NCBI RefSeq assembly: GCF_007751035.1
Contig: NZ_CP036433.1
Span: forward strand, 7,793,001-7,857,000
Reading direction: 5' to 3'
Origin: Lignipirellula cremea
GTDB lineage: Bacteria > Planctomycetota > Planctomycetia > Pirellulales > Pirellulaceae
Length of the DNA: 64,000 bases
Shown: positions 23,838 to 32,838 of the stretch, one piece after another
How the letters are laid out: each line of letters opens with the position of its first letter
How positions within the stretch are numbered: the first letter of the stretch is position 1
The notes under the pieces: model-generated
What the model was told of the DNA's origin: nothing
Database searches by the model: none
Seen by the model: the letters and a program-made list of their open reading frames with translations, nothing else
Position numbers and translations under genes: made by a program

Positions 23838-25277
23838 ATGGCCACGGACGAACTTCGAAAACAGCACAAAAAGCCGGAACTCCCCATCCTGGAGAGAAAG
23901 CCCCCGTACAACCTGGAAGCAGAACAGGGCGTGCTGGGCAGCATGCTGCTCAACTCTGAAATGTGCGACGAAGTCGCCCTGATCCTGCGCGTGGACGACT
24001 TTTACGACGACGCCAATCAGCGGCTGTTTTCCCACCTGATGGCCATGCACGATGCGGGCTCCAAGATCGATATCACCCTGCTGGTCGATCGCCTGCAGAA
24101 CTCGGGCGACTACGAAAAAATCGGCGGGGCGGCGTACCTGGGCAAGGTGGCCCACTCCGTCGCCAATGCGGCCCATGCGGCCTACTACGCCCGCATCGTC
24201 CGCGAAAAATCGACCTTTCGCTCGCTCATCAACGCTGCGACGGAAATTCTTCGCGACGGCTACGATGAATCGCGGGAAGCGAAGGAAGCTCTCGCCTCGG
24301 CGGAACAGAAAATCTTCTCCATCCTCGACAGCCGCGGCGGCGCCGCTGTCAGCTCCATCAAAGACGTACTGCTGGAAGCGATGGCCCGTATGGACGCCCG
24401 CATGAAGGGCGAACACACGACCGGCGGCGTAGAAACGGGCTACCACGATCTCGATGCGATGACCGGCGGCCTGCATAACGCCGAACTGGTCGTGCTGGCG
24501 GCCCGCCCTAGTATGGGAAAAACGGCGTTCGCCATGAACATCGCCGAGAACGTGGTGCTCCGCGATCGGAAGCCAGTACTCTTCATCAGCCTGGAAATGT
24601 CGGCGATCGAACTGGCCGATCGTCTGCTTTGTTCGGCCGCCCGGGTGAACGGCCACCGACTGCGGAACGGCACCATCTCGAACGACGACCGGAAGCGACT
24701 GGTCGAAAAGGCCGCCATCATCAGCCAGGCGCCGTTGTTTGTCGACGATTCGCCCGCCCGCACCGTGACCGAAATCGCCGCCGGCGCCCGCCGGATCCAG
24801 CGACGCGAAGGAACGCTGGGCCTGATCATCATCGACTACCTGCAGCTGATCGAACCGGACAACTCGAAAGATCCTCGCCAGGAACAGGTCGCCAAAATCA
24901 CCCGACGTTTAAAAGGCCTGTCCCGCGAAATGTCGGTGCCCGTGCTCTGTCTGGCCCAGCTCAACCGCCAGGCGGAAGCCGGCAAAGACGACCACCGCCC
25001 CAAGATGAGCCACCTGCGAGAATCGGGCGCCATCGAACAGGACGCCGACGTGGTGATGTTTGTGCACCGCGAAGAATACTACAAACGCGGCGAAGACAAG
25101 GAGCAGTTCGAAGGGCAGGCCGAGATCATCATCAGCAAGCAGCGTAACGGCCCGGTCGGCGACGTCGAACTCATCTGGCGGAAAGACTTCACCCGCTTTG
25201 AAGACAAAACGCCCGAGCGCTACGACGAGTTCGACACCTACAACGACGCCAATGCCGGCGCCAGCGCGGGCTTCTAG
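23838..25277 (+). CDS. dnaB: Replicative DNA helicase DnaB
   Basis: The protein has 479 residues, the full expected length. The N-terminal domain starts PPYNLEAEQGVLGSMLL (about residues 22-38). The RecA-like motor has Walker A ARPSMGKTA (222-230), LFISLEMS (H1a), IIIDYLQLI (Walker B), LAQLNRQ, and the DnaB C-terminal blocks SHLRESGAIEQDADVVMFVHR and KQRNGPVGDV. It unwinds DNA at the fork as a hexamer and loads primase. GGAGA lies 11 bases upstream of the ATG. The last codons lie in a 17-base perfect tandem repeat that duplicates the stop region. Confidence 0.97.
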   Translation: MATDELRKQHKKPELPILERKPPYNLEAEQGVLGSMLLNSEMCDEVALILRVDDFYDDANQRLFSHLMAMHDAGSKIDITLLVDRLQNSGDYEKIGGAAYLGKVAHSVANAAHAAYYARIVREKSTFRSLINAATEILRDGYDESREAKEALASAEQKIFSILDSRGGAAVSSIKDVLLEAMARMDARMKGEHTTGGVETGYHDLDAMTGGLHNAELVVLAARPSMGKTAFAMNIAENVVLRDRKPVLFISLEMSAIELADRLLCSAARVNGHRLRNGTISNDDRKRLVEKAAIISQAPLFVDDSPARTVTEIAAGARRIQRREGTLGLIIIDYLQLIEPDNSKDPRQEQVAKITRRLKGLSREMSVPVLCLAQLNRQAEAGKDDHRPKMSHLRESGAIEQDADVVMFVHREEYYKRGEDKEQFEGQAEIIISKQRNGPVGDVELIWRKDFTRFEDKTPERYDEFDTYNDANAGASAGF

Positions 25278-25297
25278 CCGGCGCGGGCTTCTAGCCG
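25264..25297 (+). repeat. 17-base perfect tandem duplication over the dnaB stop codon
   Basis: The unit GCGCGGGCTTCTAGCCG occurs at 25264-25280 and again at 25281-25297. The first copy contains the last codons and TAG of dnaB; the second adds a spare copy downstream. Confidence 0.9.
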
Positions 25298-25408
25298 GCC
25301 GGTTGTCGGAGAACCACACCGGCGCAGGAAATCGCCTGGAGAGCTATCCGCCTGCAAGTCGAAAGGCGACATTCCGTCACTTTCCGATAGCATGCAGTCG
25401 CACGCTGC

Positions 25409-26611
25409 TTAGCCTAACGTCCAAACCTGGACCAGGCCGGCGATGTCCGCGACGGCGATCCGGTTTTCATCCGGCGAAACGGCAATGGCGTGGAACCAGT
25501 CCTGGAACTGGCCGCCGCGAGATTTGCCCAGGGAAGCCACTTCTTTCCCGTCGGCCACCTGGAAGATTTTCAGCAAGGTATCGCGGCCGCTGGTCAGCAG
25601 GTGCTTGCCGTCGGCGGTGAAGCGGAGGTCGCAAATGCCGTACTTGTGTTTGGCGAACTCGCGAATTTCCTCTCCCGTTTCCGCATCGATCAGGTACGCC
25701 ACCGCGTCGCCGATTTCTCCGCCCTGGCCGACCGCCAGGTACTTGCCGTCGGGGGAAAAGTCCGAGGCGACAAAGCCGCTGCCAACCCATTTGATCCAGA
25801 TGCGGCTGTGGCCGTAAGAGCTGCTGCGTTCTTTCATTTCGGGGAACTTCACCCGAATCAGGTCGACCAGCATTTCTTGCGGGTCGAGAGCGAAGATTTT
25901 GGCCTGGGCCGGCGGGCGATCGAAGTCATCCCACTTTTCGCTATGCTCGGAGACGAAGCATTTTTTCCCGTCGGGCGAAAGGGAGACGCTGACCACGCCG
26001 TTCATTTTGTGGCCGGACCAGCGGTCCGTTTCTTTCCGCGACTTTAGATCCCACAGGATCGACACGCCCTGGCCGTCGCCGCTGAGCAGGCGGGAACCAT
26101 CGCCGCTGACATCGCACGTCACGACCCAGTCGGAGTGGCCCTGAAGTTCGTGCACGGACTGTTGCGTTTCGATTTCGACCCCGGGCGCCGACAGGACTTC
26201 CTCTTTGTTGCTTTTGTCCCGTTTGATCAGGCGGCGCCTTTGGGCGATATCGAGCACGCAGTCGATTTTTCCCGTGGCGGGCGCCGTGGTGTCCCACAGG
26301 CGAATCGAATGGTCCAGGCTGGACGAGATTAGCGTTTTCCCCTGGTCGATCGTGAGCAGACGGGTCACGCCGTTGGTGTGCCCCAGCAACCGCCGGACCG
26401 GCAGCACATTGGGGGCGGTGCGTTCTTTGTCCTTGGCTTCCGCTTCGGTCGCCTCGGCCGCATCCTGCGACAGATCCCACAGGTACATTTGGCCGTCGCG
26501 ATTGGCGGCCGCCAGACGCTCGTTATCCAGGAACGCCACGGCGCTGGGCCACTGGCCTTCAAAGGTCAGCTGGTGGGAGAGTTTCGCCTGTTTGGGATTG
26601 AAACTGGCCAT
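25409..26611 (-). CDS. WD40-repeat protein
   Basis: The protein has 400 residues. Repeats show GH and WD-type endings: LLGHTNGVTRLL with SSSLDHSIRLWD, LQGHSDWVVTCDVSGDGSRL with GVSILWD, WSGHKMNGVVSVSLSPDGKK, DFSPDGKYLAVG and LTSGRDTLLKIFQV. These fit a single beta-propeller of about seven blades. There is no signal peptide from this ATG. It lies 62 bases downstream of the DUF1501 gene and 1.4 kb downstream of DUF1549/DUF1553 on the same strand, the standard planctomycete trio. It probably forms a protein-interaction platform for that set. Confidence 0.88.
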   Translation of the reverse strand: MASFNPKQAKLSHQLTFEGQWPSAVAFLDNERLAAANRDGQMYLWDLSQDAAEATEAEAKDKERTAPNVLPVRRLLGHTNGVTRLLTIDQGKTLISSSLDHSIRLWDTTAPATGKIDCVLDIAQRRRLIKRDKSNKEEVLSAPGVEIETQQSVHELQGHSDWVVTCDVSGDGSRLLSGDGQGVSILWDLKSRKETDRWSGHKMNGVVSVSLSPDGKKCFVSEHSEKWDDFDRPPAQAKIFALDPQEMLVDLIRVKFPEMKERSSSYGHSRIWIKWVGSGFVASDFSPDGKYLAVGQGGEIGDAVAYLIDAETGEEIREFAKHKYGICDLRFTADGKHLLTSGRDTLLKIFQVADGKEVASLGKSRGGQFQDWFHAIAVSPDENRIAVADIAGLVQVWTLG

Positions 26612-26673
26612 GGGAAGAATCGCCTTTGCAAACGGGAAAGGTGACAGCAGGGAATCGGCGGAGGCAAGCCGCC

Positions 26674-27939
26674 TCAGGCCAGCAGGTCGGAGACCACTTT
26701 GGAACCAAACGGAGCCAGAGGAATCGGTCGCGATCCCTGGTAATTTTCCGTGTGGGGATTGACCCCCAGGGCCTGGTAAATGGTGGCGAAGTAGTCGCCT
26801 TCGCTGACCAGGTTATCAGCCACATCGACGCCGTCTTCGTCGGTGGCTCCATAGACGAGCCCGCCTTTGACGCCGCCGCCGGCAAGGGCCGTGCTCCAGG
26901 CGCGCACGTAATGGTCGCGGCCGGAGCGGTTATTGATATTGGGCGTGCGGCCGATTTCTCCCATCCAGACCACCAGCGTATCGTCGAGCAGGCCCCGCTG
27001 TTCCAGGTCGGTCAGCAGGCCGGCCCAGGCGAACTCCATCGGCGGCACCAGTCCTTTGTGGCCGGTGAAATTATCGGCGTGCGTGTCGTAGCTGCTTTGT
27101 CCCACTTCGACAAACGGCACGCCCGTTTCGATCAGGCGCCGGGCCAGCAGGCAGCGGCGGCCGAACTGGCTGTCGCCGTACAGATTTTCGTATTTGGCCC
27201 ATTCGTCATCAAAATCAAACACCGGCAATCCACTCTGCAGGCGACGCGAAGCGGCGTAAGATTCCCGGTGCATGCGGGCCGTTTCCGAGCGATGCAGTTC
27301 GGCGCGCTCGTCTTCGACAAAACTGCGCAGGGCGTTTCGCCGGGATTCCATTTTGGGATCGAGATTACTCTGGGCGAAGGTCGGCAGGCGACCATCGCTG
27401 CCCAGATTGAACGGCTGGTACTTGGGGCCCAGGAAGCCGCTGCCGGCGTTACCGTTGGAGCTGATTTTGACAAAGTTCGGCAGGTCGGAGTCTTCGTTCC
27501 CCAGATACTTGGCGGCAATGGCGCCGATTTCTGGAAAGCGAACATTGGCCGACGGCTGATAGCCCGTGTGCATTAAATAGATGCCGCCGTTGTGATCCAC
27601 CTGCGAGGTCCGCATGGAGCGAATCACGCACAGCTTGTCCATTTTCTGGGCGATCGTCGGCATCAGCTCGCAAATCTGCGTGCCGGCCACATTGGTCGAG
27701 ATCGGTCGAAACAGGCCGCCGTAGCGCGACTCGGGTTTCGGGTCGAAGGTTTCGAACTGGCTGGCGCCGCCGTTCATCCAGAGCAGGATGCAACGCTTCT
27801 GCTTCTGCTTCGCCTGGTCGACGTTCTCCGCCGATCTGGCGAGCGCCCCCCAGTTCATTACCGTACCGCCGGCCGCTGTTCCCAGCACGCCTTTGAGCAG
27901 AGCACGGCGCGACAGGTGATCTTGAGTCATGCACTTCAT
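26674..27939 (-). CDS. DUF1501 protein with Tat-like leader
   Basis: The protein has 421 residues; ATG 27939 has GGAGG upstream. The N-terminal SRRALLKGVLGTAAGG is a twin-arginine-type leader. The domain is alkaline-phosphatase-superfamily-like: LLWMNGGASQFETFDPKP, GVPFVEVGQSSYDTHADN, WMGEIGRTPNINNRSGRDHY and ALAGGGVKGGLVYGATDEDG are hallmark DUF1501 blocks. DUF1501 proteins are strongly expanded in planctomycetes and nearly always follow a DUF1549/DUF1553 gene, as here (54 bases). The reaction is not established; hydrolysis of sulfate or phosphate esters on complex polysaccharides is a common guess. Confidence 0.93.
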   Translation of the reverse strand: MKCMTQDHLSRRALLKGVLGTAAGGTVMNWGALARSAENVDQAKQKQKRCILLWMNGGASQFETFDPKPESRYGGLFRPISTNVAGTQICELMPTIAQKMDKLCVIRSMRTSQVDHNGGIYLMHTGYQPSANVRFPEIGAIAAKYLGNEDSDLPNFVKISSNGNAGSGFLGPKYQPFNLGSDGRLPTFAQSNLDPKMESRRNALRSFVEDERAELHRSETARMHRESYAASRRLQSGLPVFDFDDEWAKYENLYGDSQFGRRCLLARRLIETGVPFVEVGQSSYDTHADNFTGHKGLVPPMEFAWAGLLTDLEQRGLLDDTLVVWMGEIGRTPNINNRSGRDHYVRAWSTALAGGGVKGGLVYGATDEDGVDVADNLVSEGDYFATIYQALGVNPHTENYQGSRPIPLAPFGSKVVSDLLA

Positions 27940-27993
27940 CGTCGGACTTCCTCCAGGATCGGTCTCAAGGGGGGAACCTTGAGGATCGGGCCG

Positions 27994-29637
27994 TTAATGG
28001 TTGAATCGGAATTCGCTGCAGGTCATCAGCACCCACATGGCTTCTTTCACCAGTTCAAACTGCGAATCGTCGCCAGACAAATGTTCGACAAAACGGGCCT
28101 GCTCTGCAGGCGTGGGGCGCCGGGACAGAATCGACAGATACAACTGATCGACCCGTTTCTCGGGCGCCTCTTCGCTTTCGGCCAGGGCCCGCAGCAGGCC
28201 GCCTTCGCCGTTGGAAAGCAGCTTGCTGATGCCGCCGTTGTTCATATAAAGGTGTTCGCTCAGGCCGCCGACAAAGTCGCCGACGCCGTCGGTCGGCTCG
28301 CCGAAAAAGCTCATCTGGTAATTGCCCAGTGGGTAGAATTCGTCCTTTTCCACCTGCTCTTCGGTCTTGCTGTCGACGGCCGCGTAGTTGACGGCGACGC
28401 GCCAGGACGCCGCCAGTTCTTCGGCGGAAAGCGGGCGGTTGCGGGCTCTTTCAAACCACAGGGGACGCTCGGCTTCAACTTCGCTGACGGAAGAAAGCTG
28501 GTACGTTTGCGAGTTGACCAGCTCCCTGATGTACCACTTCAGATCAAAGTTGTGGTCGACCAGTTGCTCCGTCAGTTCGACCAGCAACTCGGGATGGGTC
28601 GGCGAGTTGGATTCGCTCATGTTGTCGATCGGATGCACGATCCCCCGGCCCATGAATTGACCCCAGACGCGGTTGGCCGTCGCTTTGGCGAAGAACGGAT
28701 TGTCGCGACTGGTCACCCACTCGGCGAGCGCGTTCTTGCGTGAGAACGTCGGCGCCGGCGGAACCTTGCCGCTGGCGAACTTCAGCGGTTTGGCGTCTTC
28801 CGGCGGAGTCGGTTCGGAGAGGGCGTCCCCCAGCAGGAACTTGGGCGCCACCGGCACTCCCTTCTGGCCGACTTCGGCTTCGGAAGCGGGACCGGTAAAG
28901 TTGACATCGCCGACGCTCTGTTCGGCAATCATGACCTTTTTCTGTTTATCGGCCGTCGTTCCCACTTCCACCACTTCCAGCCGGGCGAGAAACGCCGCCA
29001 TGCCGTAAAAGTCCAGCTGGGACCAGTTCTCATAGGGATGATCGTGGCAACGGGCGCACTGCAGCTGCACCCCCAGGAAGGTTTGCGTAATCTTTTCGGT
29101 CGCGTCTTCTGGCTCGTTCTTGTACTGCACCAGATACATGGGCGCGCCATTCTCGGCCGTGTTCCCTTCCGCCTTGAGGATGGCCGAAACAATCTGATCG
29201 TAAGGCGTGTTCTGGGCGAACTGCTTCGCCAGCCAGTCCTTGAAGCCGTCGCGCGAGCCAGAATAGAAACCGGGCGGATGACGGCCAAAAAACAGCATGT
29301 CCCACTGCCGTGCCTGGTGGACCGCATACGCCGGATCCGCCAGCAACTGGTCGATCAACTGCTCCCGCCTGGTGGGCGAGGTGTTGTCGAGAAACGCCAA
29401 CGCCTGGTCGTACGTCGGGATGCTGCCAGTCAGATCCAGGTAGATGCGACGCAGAAACTCCTCGTCGGTCGCTGGAGCCGCCGGTTCAATTTTCCGCTTC
29501 TGCCAGGCTTCGCCAATCCGACGATCAATCACATCCCGCAAGGCTTCCGCAGCCGACAAGGAGGGAACCATCCCCGTCAGACACACGCATATCGCCAAGC
29601 TGCTGAACAAAGCAAAGGGGCGGCAAGATCGCAACAT
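27994..29637 (-). CDS. DUF1549/DUF1553 secreted protein
   Basis: The protein has 547 residues, with signal peptide FALFSSLAICVCLTGMVPSL (cleavage near LSAAEA). The N-terminal DUF1549 starts DEEFLRRIYLDLTGSIPT. A heme-type CARCHDHPYENW motif lies near residue 190. DUF1553 follows: RVWGQFMGRGIVHPIDNM, SPTHPELLVEL, WYIRELVNSQTYQLSS, and the tail TCSEFRFNH. It lacks the extra N-terminal cytochrome domain of its larger paralogue at 32839. It is probably exported with the DUF1501 partner downstream. The function is unassigned, although such pairs often lie near sulfatases. It is first in a three-gene minus-strand unit. Confidence 0.93.
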   Translation of the reverse strand: MLRSCRPFALFSSLAICVCLTGMVPSLSAAEALRDVIDRRIGEAWQKRKIEPAAPATDEEFLRRIYLDLTGSIPTYDQALAFLDNTSPTRREQLIDQLLADPAYAVHQARQWDMLFFGRHPPGFYSGSRDGFKDWLAKQFAQNTPYDQIVSAILKAEGNTAENGAPMYLVQYKNEPEDATEKITQTFLGVQLQCARCHDHPYENWSQLDFYGMAAFLARLEVVEVGTTADKQKKVMIAEQSVGDVNFTGPASEAEVGQKGVPVAPKFLLGDALSEPTPPEDAKPLKFASGKVPPAPTFSRKNALAEWVTSRDNPFFAKATANRVWGQFMGRGIVHPIDNMSESNSPTHPELLVELTEQLVDHNFDLKWYIRELVNSQTYQLSSVSEVEAERPLWFERARNRPLSAEELAASWRVAVNYAAVDSKTEEQVEKDEFYPLGNYQMSFFGEPTDGVGDFVGGLSEHLYMNNGGISKLLSNGEGGLLRALAESEEAPEKRVDQLYLSILSRRPTPAEQARFVEHLSGDDSQFELVKEAMWVLMTCSEFRFNH

Positions 29638-29970
29638 GGCGTACTCCCAGGTATGGGTAAGGGCGGGTGCTCAAGGAGAAAACGCGGCGGGAGGGACAGT
29701 TCTTTCATCCCATCCTAACAAAGAAAGTGGATTCGTGAACAGATAAACAAGTTACCCCAGACTGTTGTCTTTATGTCATTCCATTTCCCGCAGCACCCTT
29801 TTCCCGGCCCGCGCATCCCGGACCGGGCGGACGGCGGCCGAGGGGGGGTTCTCCCGGGGCAGAAATCCGGCGGCCAGCGAGCGGACGAAAGTTGCCGTAA
29901 AAGATTGGCAGCCCGGTCCCGGCAGGCCATAATCGCTGCCTGGACCCTTTGAAAACCTTCTCGACAGGAG
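29638..29970. other. Divergent intergenic region
   Basis: About 330 bases between the DUF1549/DUF1553 gene (leftward) and an oxidoreductase (rightward). It should hold both promoters, but no clear -35/-10 pair, operator repeat or small gene was seen. Confidence 0.35.
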
Positions 29971-31080
29971 ATGCGGATGCCTGCCAAATATCGTGTTGCT
30001 GTGATCGGCCATACCGGACGTGGTAACTGGGGACATGGACTCGATACGTTCTGGCGGATGATGCCGGAGTGCGAAGTGGCGGCGGTCGCCGACGCCGATC
30101 CGGCCGGACTGGCCAAAGCGGCCGATCGACTGCACACCAAAAAGGCGTACGCCGACTGGCGGAAGATGCTCGACGAGGTCAAACCGCACGTGATCTCCAT
30201 CTGCCCCCGCCACCCCGACCAGCATGCCGAAATGGCGATCGGCGCGGCCCAGCGCGGCATCCATGTGTTCCTGGAGAAACCGTTCTGCCAGAACCTGGAA
30301 CAGGCCGACCAGATTGTCGCCGCCTTTGAGAAGAACAACGTCAAGCTGGCGCTGGCCCATCAGACCCGATACAGCCCCCGAGTGCAGGCGGTCCGCGACC
30401 TGATCATGGACGATAAACTGGGCACGATCCTGGAGCTGCGCGGCCGCGGCAAGGAAGACCATCGCGGCGGCGGCGAAGACCTGTGGGTGCTGGGCAGCCA
30501 CGTTTTGAACCTGATGAACGTGTTCGGCGGCGAAGCCCATTCCTGCTTTGGCCGCGTCCTGCAGAACGGCCATCGCGTGACGGCCGCCGACGTCGCCCCC
30601 GGCAACGACGGACTCGGACCGCTGGCCGGCGACGCAGTCCACGCCATGTACGCCATGGACGACGGCGTGACCGGCTATTTCAGCTCGGTCAAGAACATGA
30701 CCGGCAAGCCCTGGCGGTTTGGCCTGCAGATCTTCGGCTCCAAAGGCGTCGTCGAGATCGTCACCGGCTACCTGCCGGAAGTCAGCTTCCTGCCCGACTC
30801 CTCCTGGTCGCCCGGCCGCACGGCGTCGAAGTGGCTGCCGGTCACCAGCGCCGGCGTCAACAAGCCGGAAACGTACGAAGACGGCGGTCACGAAGCAGGC
30901 AACGTCGCGGCGGTTCGCGATCTGCTCTCCGCCATCGAAGAAGATCGCCAGCCCGAGTGCAGCATGTACGAAGGCCGCCACACCATCGAGATGATCGCCG
31001 GCGTGTTCGAATCCCACCGCCAGAACGCCCCGGTGAAACTACCGCTGGAGAACCGAAAAAACCCGCTCACCATGCTGTAA
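29971..31080 (+). CDS. Gfo/Idh/MocA-family oxidoreductase
   Basis: The protein has 369 residues; a second ATG two codons in is an alternative start. The N-terminal Rossmann fold has YRVAVIGHTGRGNWG, followed by VAAVADADPAGL and ISICPRHPDQHAEMAI. The family's EKP motif is in VFLEKPFCQN (about residue 108), whose Lys contacts the cofactor and substrate. The C-terminal domain includes HQTRYSPRVQAVRDLIMDD. It probably acts as an NAD(P)-dependent sugar or inositol dehydrogenase. No leader is present, so it is cytoplasmic, unlike the Tat-exported paralogue at 35870. It stands between two DUF1501 clusters. Confidence 0.92.
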   Translation: MRMPAKYRVAVIGHTGRGNWGHGLDTFWRMMPECEVAAVADADPAGLAKAADRLHTKKAYADWRKMLDEVKPHVISICPRHPDQHAEMAIGAAQRGIHVFLEKPFCQNLEQADQIVAAFEKNNVKLALAHQTRYSPRVQAVRDLIMDDKLGTILELRGRGKEDHRGGGEDLWVLGSHVLNLMNVFGGEAHSCFGRVLQNGHRVTAADVAPGNDGLGPLAGDAVHAMYAMDDGVTGYFSSVKNMTGKPWRFGLQIFGSKGVVEIVTGYLPEVSFLPDSSWSPGRTASKWLPVTSAGVNKPETYEDGGHEAGNVAAVRDLLSAIEEDRQPECSMYEGRHTIEMIAGVFESHRQNAPVKLPLENRKNPLTML

Positions 31081-31334
31081 GCAACGCTCGCATTCTTTCC
31101 GTCTTCTGCGGTGAACGTCCAAAAAAGAAAGTTCACCGCGGAAGGCGCAGTGCATCGCCGAGGGAAAGAGAAGACAAAAGATCAGGCGGATCGCGACAAG
31201 CAACAAAGTCATGTAACGAAGAACGACTTCATGCGGGAAAGACAACAGAACAAGAAAATCCTCTTCTCTCCCGCCTTCTCCTTTTCCTCTGCGATCTCGG
31301 CGGTGAACCTCTTCTTTTTCTTTCTTCTTCCCCC

Positions 31335-32819
31335 TTAAGCAATAATCTCCCGAATGACCTCGCCGTGGTCGATGTCGAGCCGCTTCCGCCCGGGTATTTC
31401 CAGCCGCCGGGAGTCGAGCCCCAGCTGCTGCAGGATGGTGGCGTGAATGTCGGTCACGTAATGCCGATCCTCCGCCGCGTGGAAGCCGATCTCGTCGGTG
31501 GCGCCGTGCACGACGCCCCGCTTCAGACCACCGCCCGCCAGGCAAACGCTGAAACCAAAGATATGGTGATCGCGGCCGTCGGCCCCCTGCGTGCCGGGCG
31601 TCCGGCCGAACTCCGACGCCAGCACCACCAGCGTTTCGTCGAGCAGACCGCGCCGATCGAGATCTTCTAACAGGCCGCCGATCGGTTGATCGACCGCCAG
31701 AGCATTACCGGAGTGGTTCGCCTTGAGCCGGCTATGCGCGTCCCAGGCTCCGGCCCCGCCCCCGCCGTGCTGGATCTGCACAAACCGCACGCCCCGTTCG
31801 ACAAACCGCCGGGCCGCCAGCAGCTGCATGCCAAACGCCTTGGAGTGCGGCTGATCCAGGCCATACAGCTTCTGACACTCGGCCGTCTCCTGGGTGAAGT
31901 CCACCACCTCGGGCACCGACTTCTGCATCCGGAACGCCAGTTCGTACGAAGCCACGCGGGCCGCCAGCGCCGGATCGTCGGGGTACTCGACCCCGCGCAA
32001 CGCATTCAGCTGGCCCAGCAGATCAACGCCAATGCCATGCGCCTCAGGCGAGAAGGTCCGTTCGGGCCGGCCGAAGTCCAGCGGGTTCTGCGGGTCGATG
32101 CGCAGCGGCGTCGCATCGTGCGCGGGGCCCAGGTAATGCCCGTCCTGCTTGTTCCAGTACTCCCTTTTTCCCAGCGAGATAAACTGCGGCAAGTTCTCAT
32201 TGAGCGAGCCCAGACCGTAGTGCACCCAGGCGCCCAGGTTGGGAAACTCGCCGTCGTTTCGATGCCGGCCGGAATGGAACTGCGTTTGCGCCCCGTGGTT
32301 GCTGTCGGTGGTCCACAGGGACCGCACCACCGCCAGGCGATCGGCGTTACGGGCGATGTGCGGGAACCAGTCGCTGATCTCGATGCCGCTTTCGCCGTGC
32401 TTTTTGAAACCGGCCTGCAGCGGGTATAGTTTGTTCCGCTGGTTGCCGTTGGCGTCGGGCACGACGAGCCGTTCCAGGGCGAGCTTTTTGGGATCCTGCA
32501 CCGCGGCGAACGGCGTTTCGTCGATCGTTTTCCCCGCGTATTTGGTGAGCATCGGCTTGGGGTCGAAGCTCTCCATATGGCTCAGGCCGCCGTTAAGGAA
32601 CAGCCAGATGACGCTCTTCACCTGCGGCGGGAAGTGCGGCTTGCCGTCGGGCGGCGACCAGGTCGAATCGCGGGCAATCCCATCACGATGCAGCATGGCC
32701 CCCAGGGCCAGACCCGTGAACCCCAGGCCCATATCGGCCAGAAAACGACGTCGCCCGGCGAGGGACGCAGCGGCTCCCGACGGTTGCGGTTGCCAGAGAT
32801 TTCCAGACATCGGCCACAC
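31335..32819 (-). CDS. DUF1501 protein, second copy
   Basis: The protein has 494 residues. It has the blocks [80 protein letters not shown] and [20 protein letters not shown]. The N-terminal segment [20 protein letters not shown] (about residues 22-41) is a Tat-type leader placed a little inside the protein. It lies 19 bases after the 947-residue DUF1549/DUF1553 gene, so translation is probably linked. It differs from the 26674 copy in length and metal-region residues, so the two pairs are old paralogues, not a recent duplication. Confidence 0.93.
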   Translation of the reverse strand: MWPMSGNLWQPQPSGAAASLAGRRRFLADMGLGFTGLALGAMLHRDGIARDSTWSPPDGKPHFPPQVKSVIWLFLNGGLSHMESFDPKPMLTKYAGKTIDETPFAAVQDPKKLALERLVVPDANGNQRNKLYPLQAGFKKHGESGIEISDWFPHIARNADRLAVVRSLWTTDSNHGAQTQFHSGRHRNDGEFPNLGAWVHYGLGSLNENLPQFISLGKREYWNKQDGHYLGPAHDATPLRIDPQNPLDFGRPERTFSPEAHGIGVDLLGQLNALRGVEYPDDPALAARVASYELAFRMQKSVPEVVDFTQETAECQKLYGLDQPHSKAFGMQLLAARRFVERGVRFVQIQHGGGGAGAWDAHSRLKANHSGNALAVDQPIGGLLEDLDRRGLLDETLVVLASEFGRTPGTQGADGRDHHIFGFSVCLAGGGLKRGVVHGATDEIGFHAAEDRHYVTDIHATILQQLGLDSRRLEIPGRKRLDIDHGEVIREIIA

Positions 32820-32838
32820 TCCTGCTGGCGTGTTCGGC

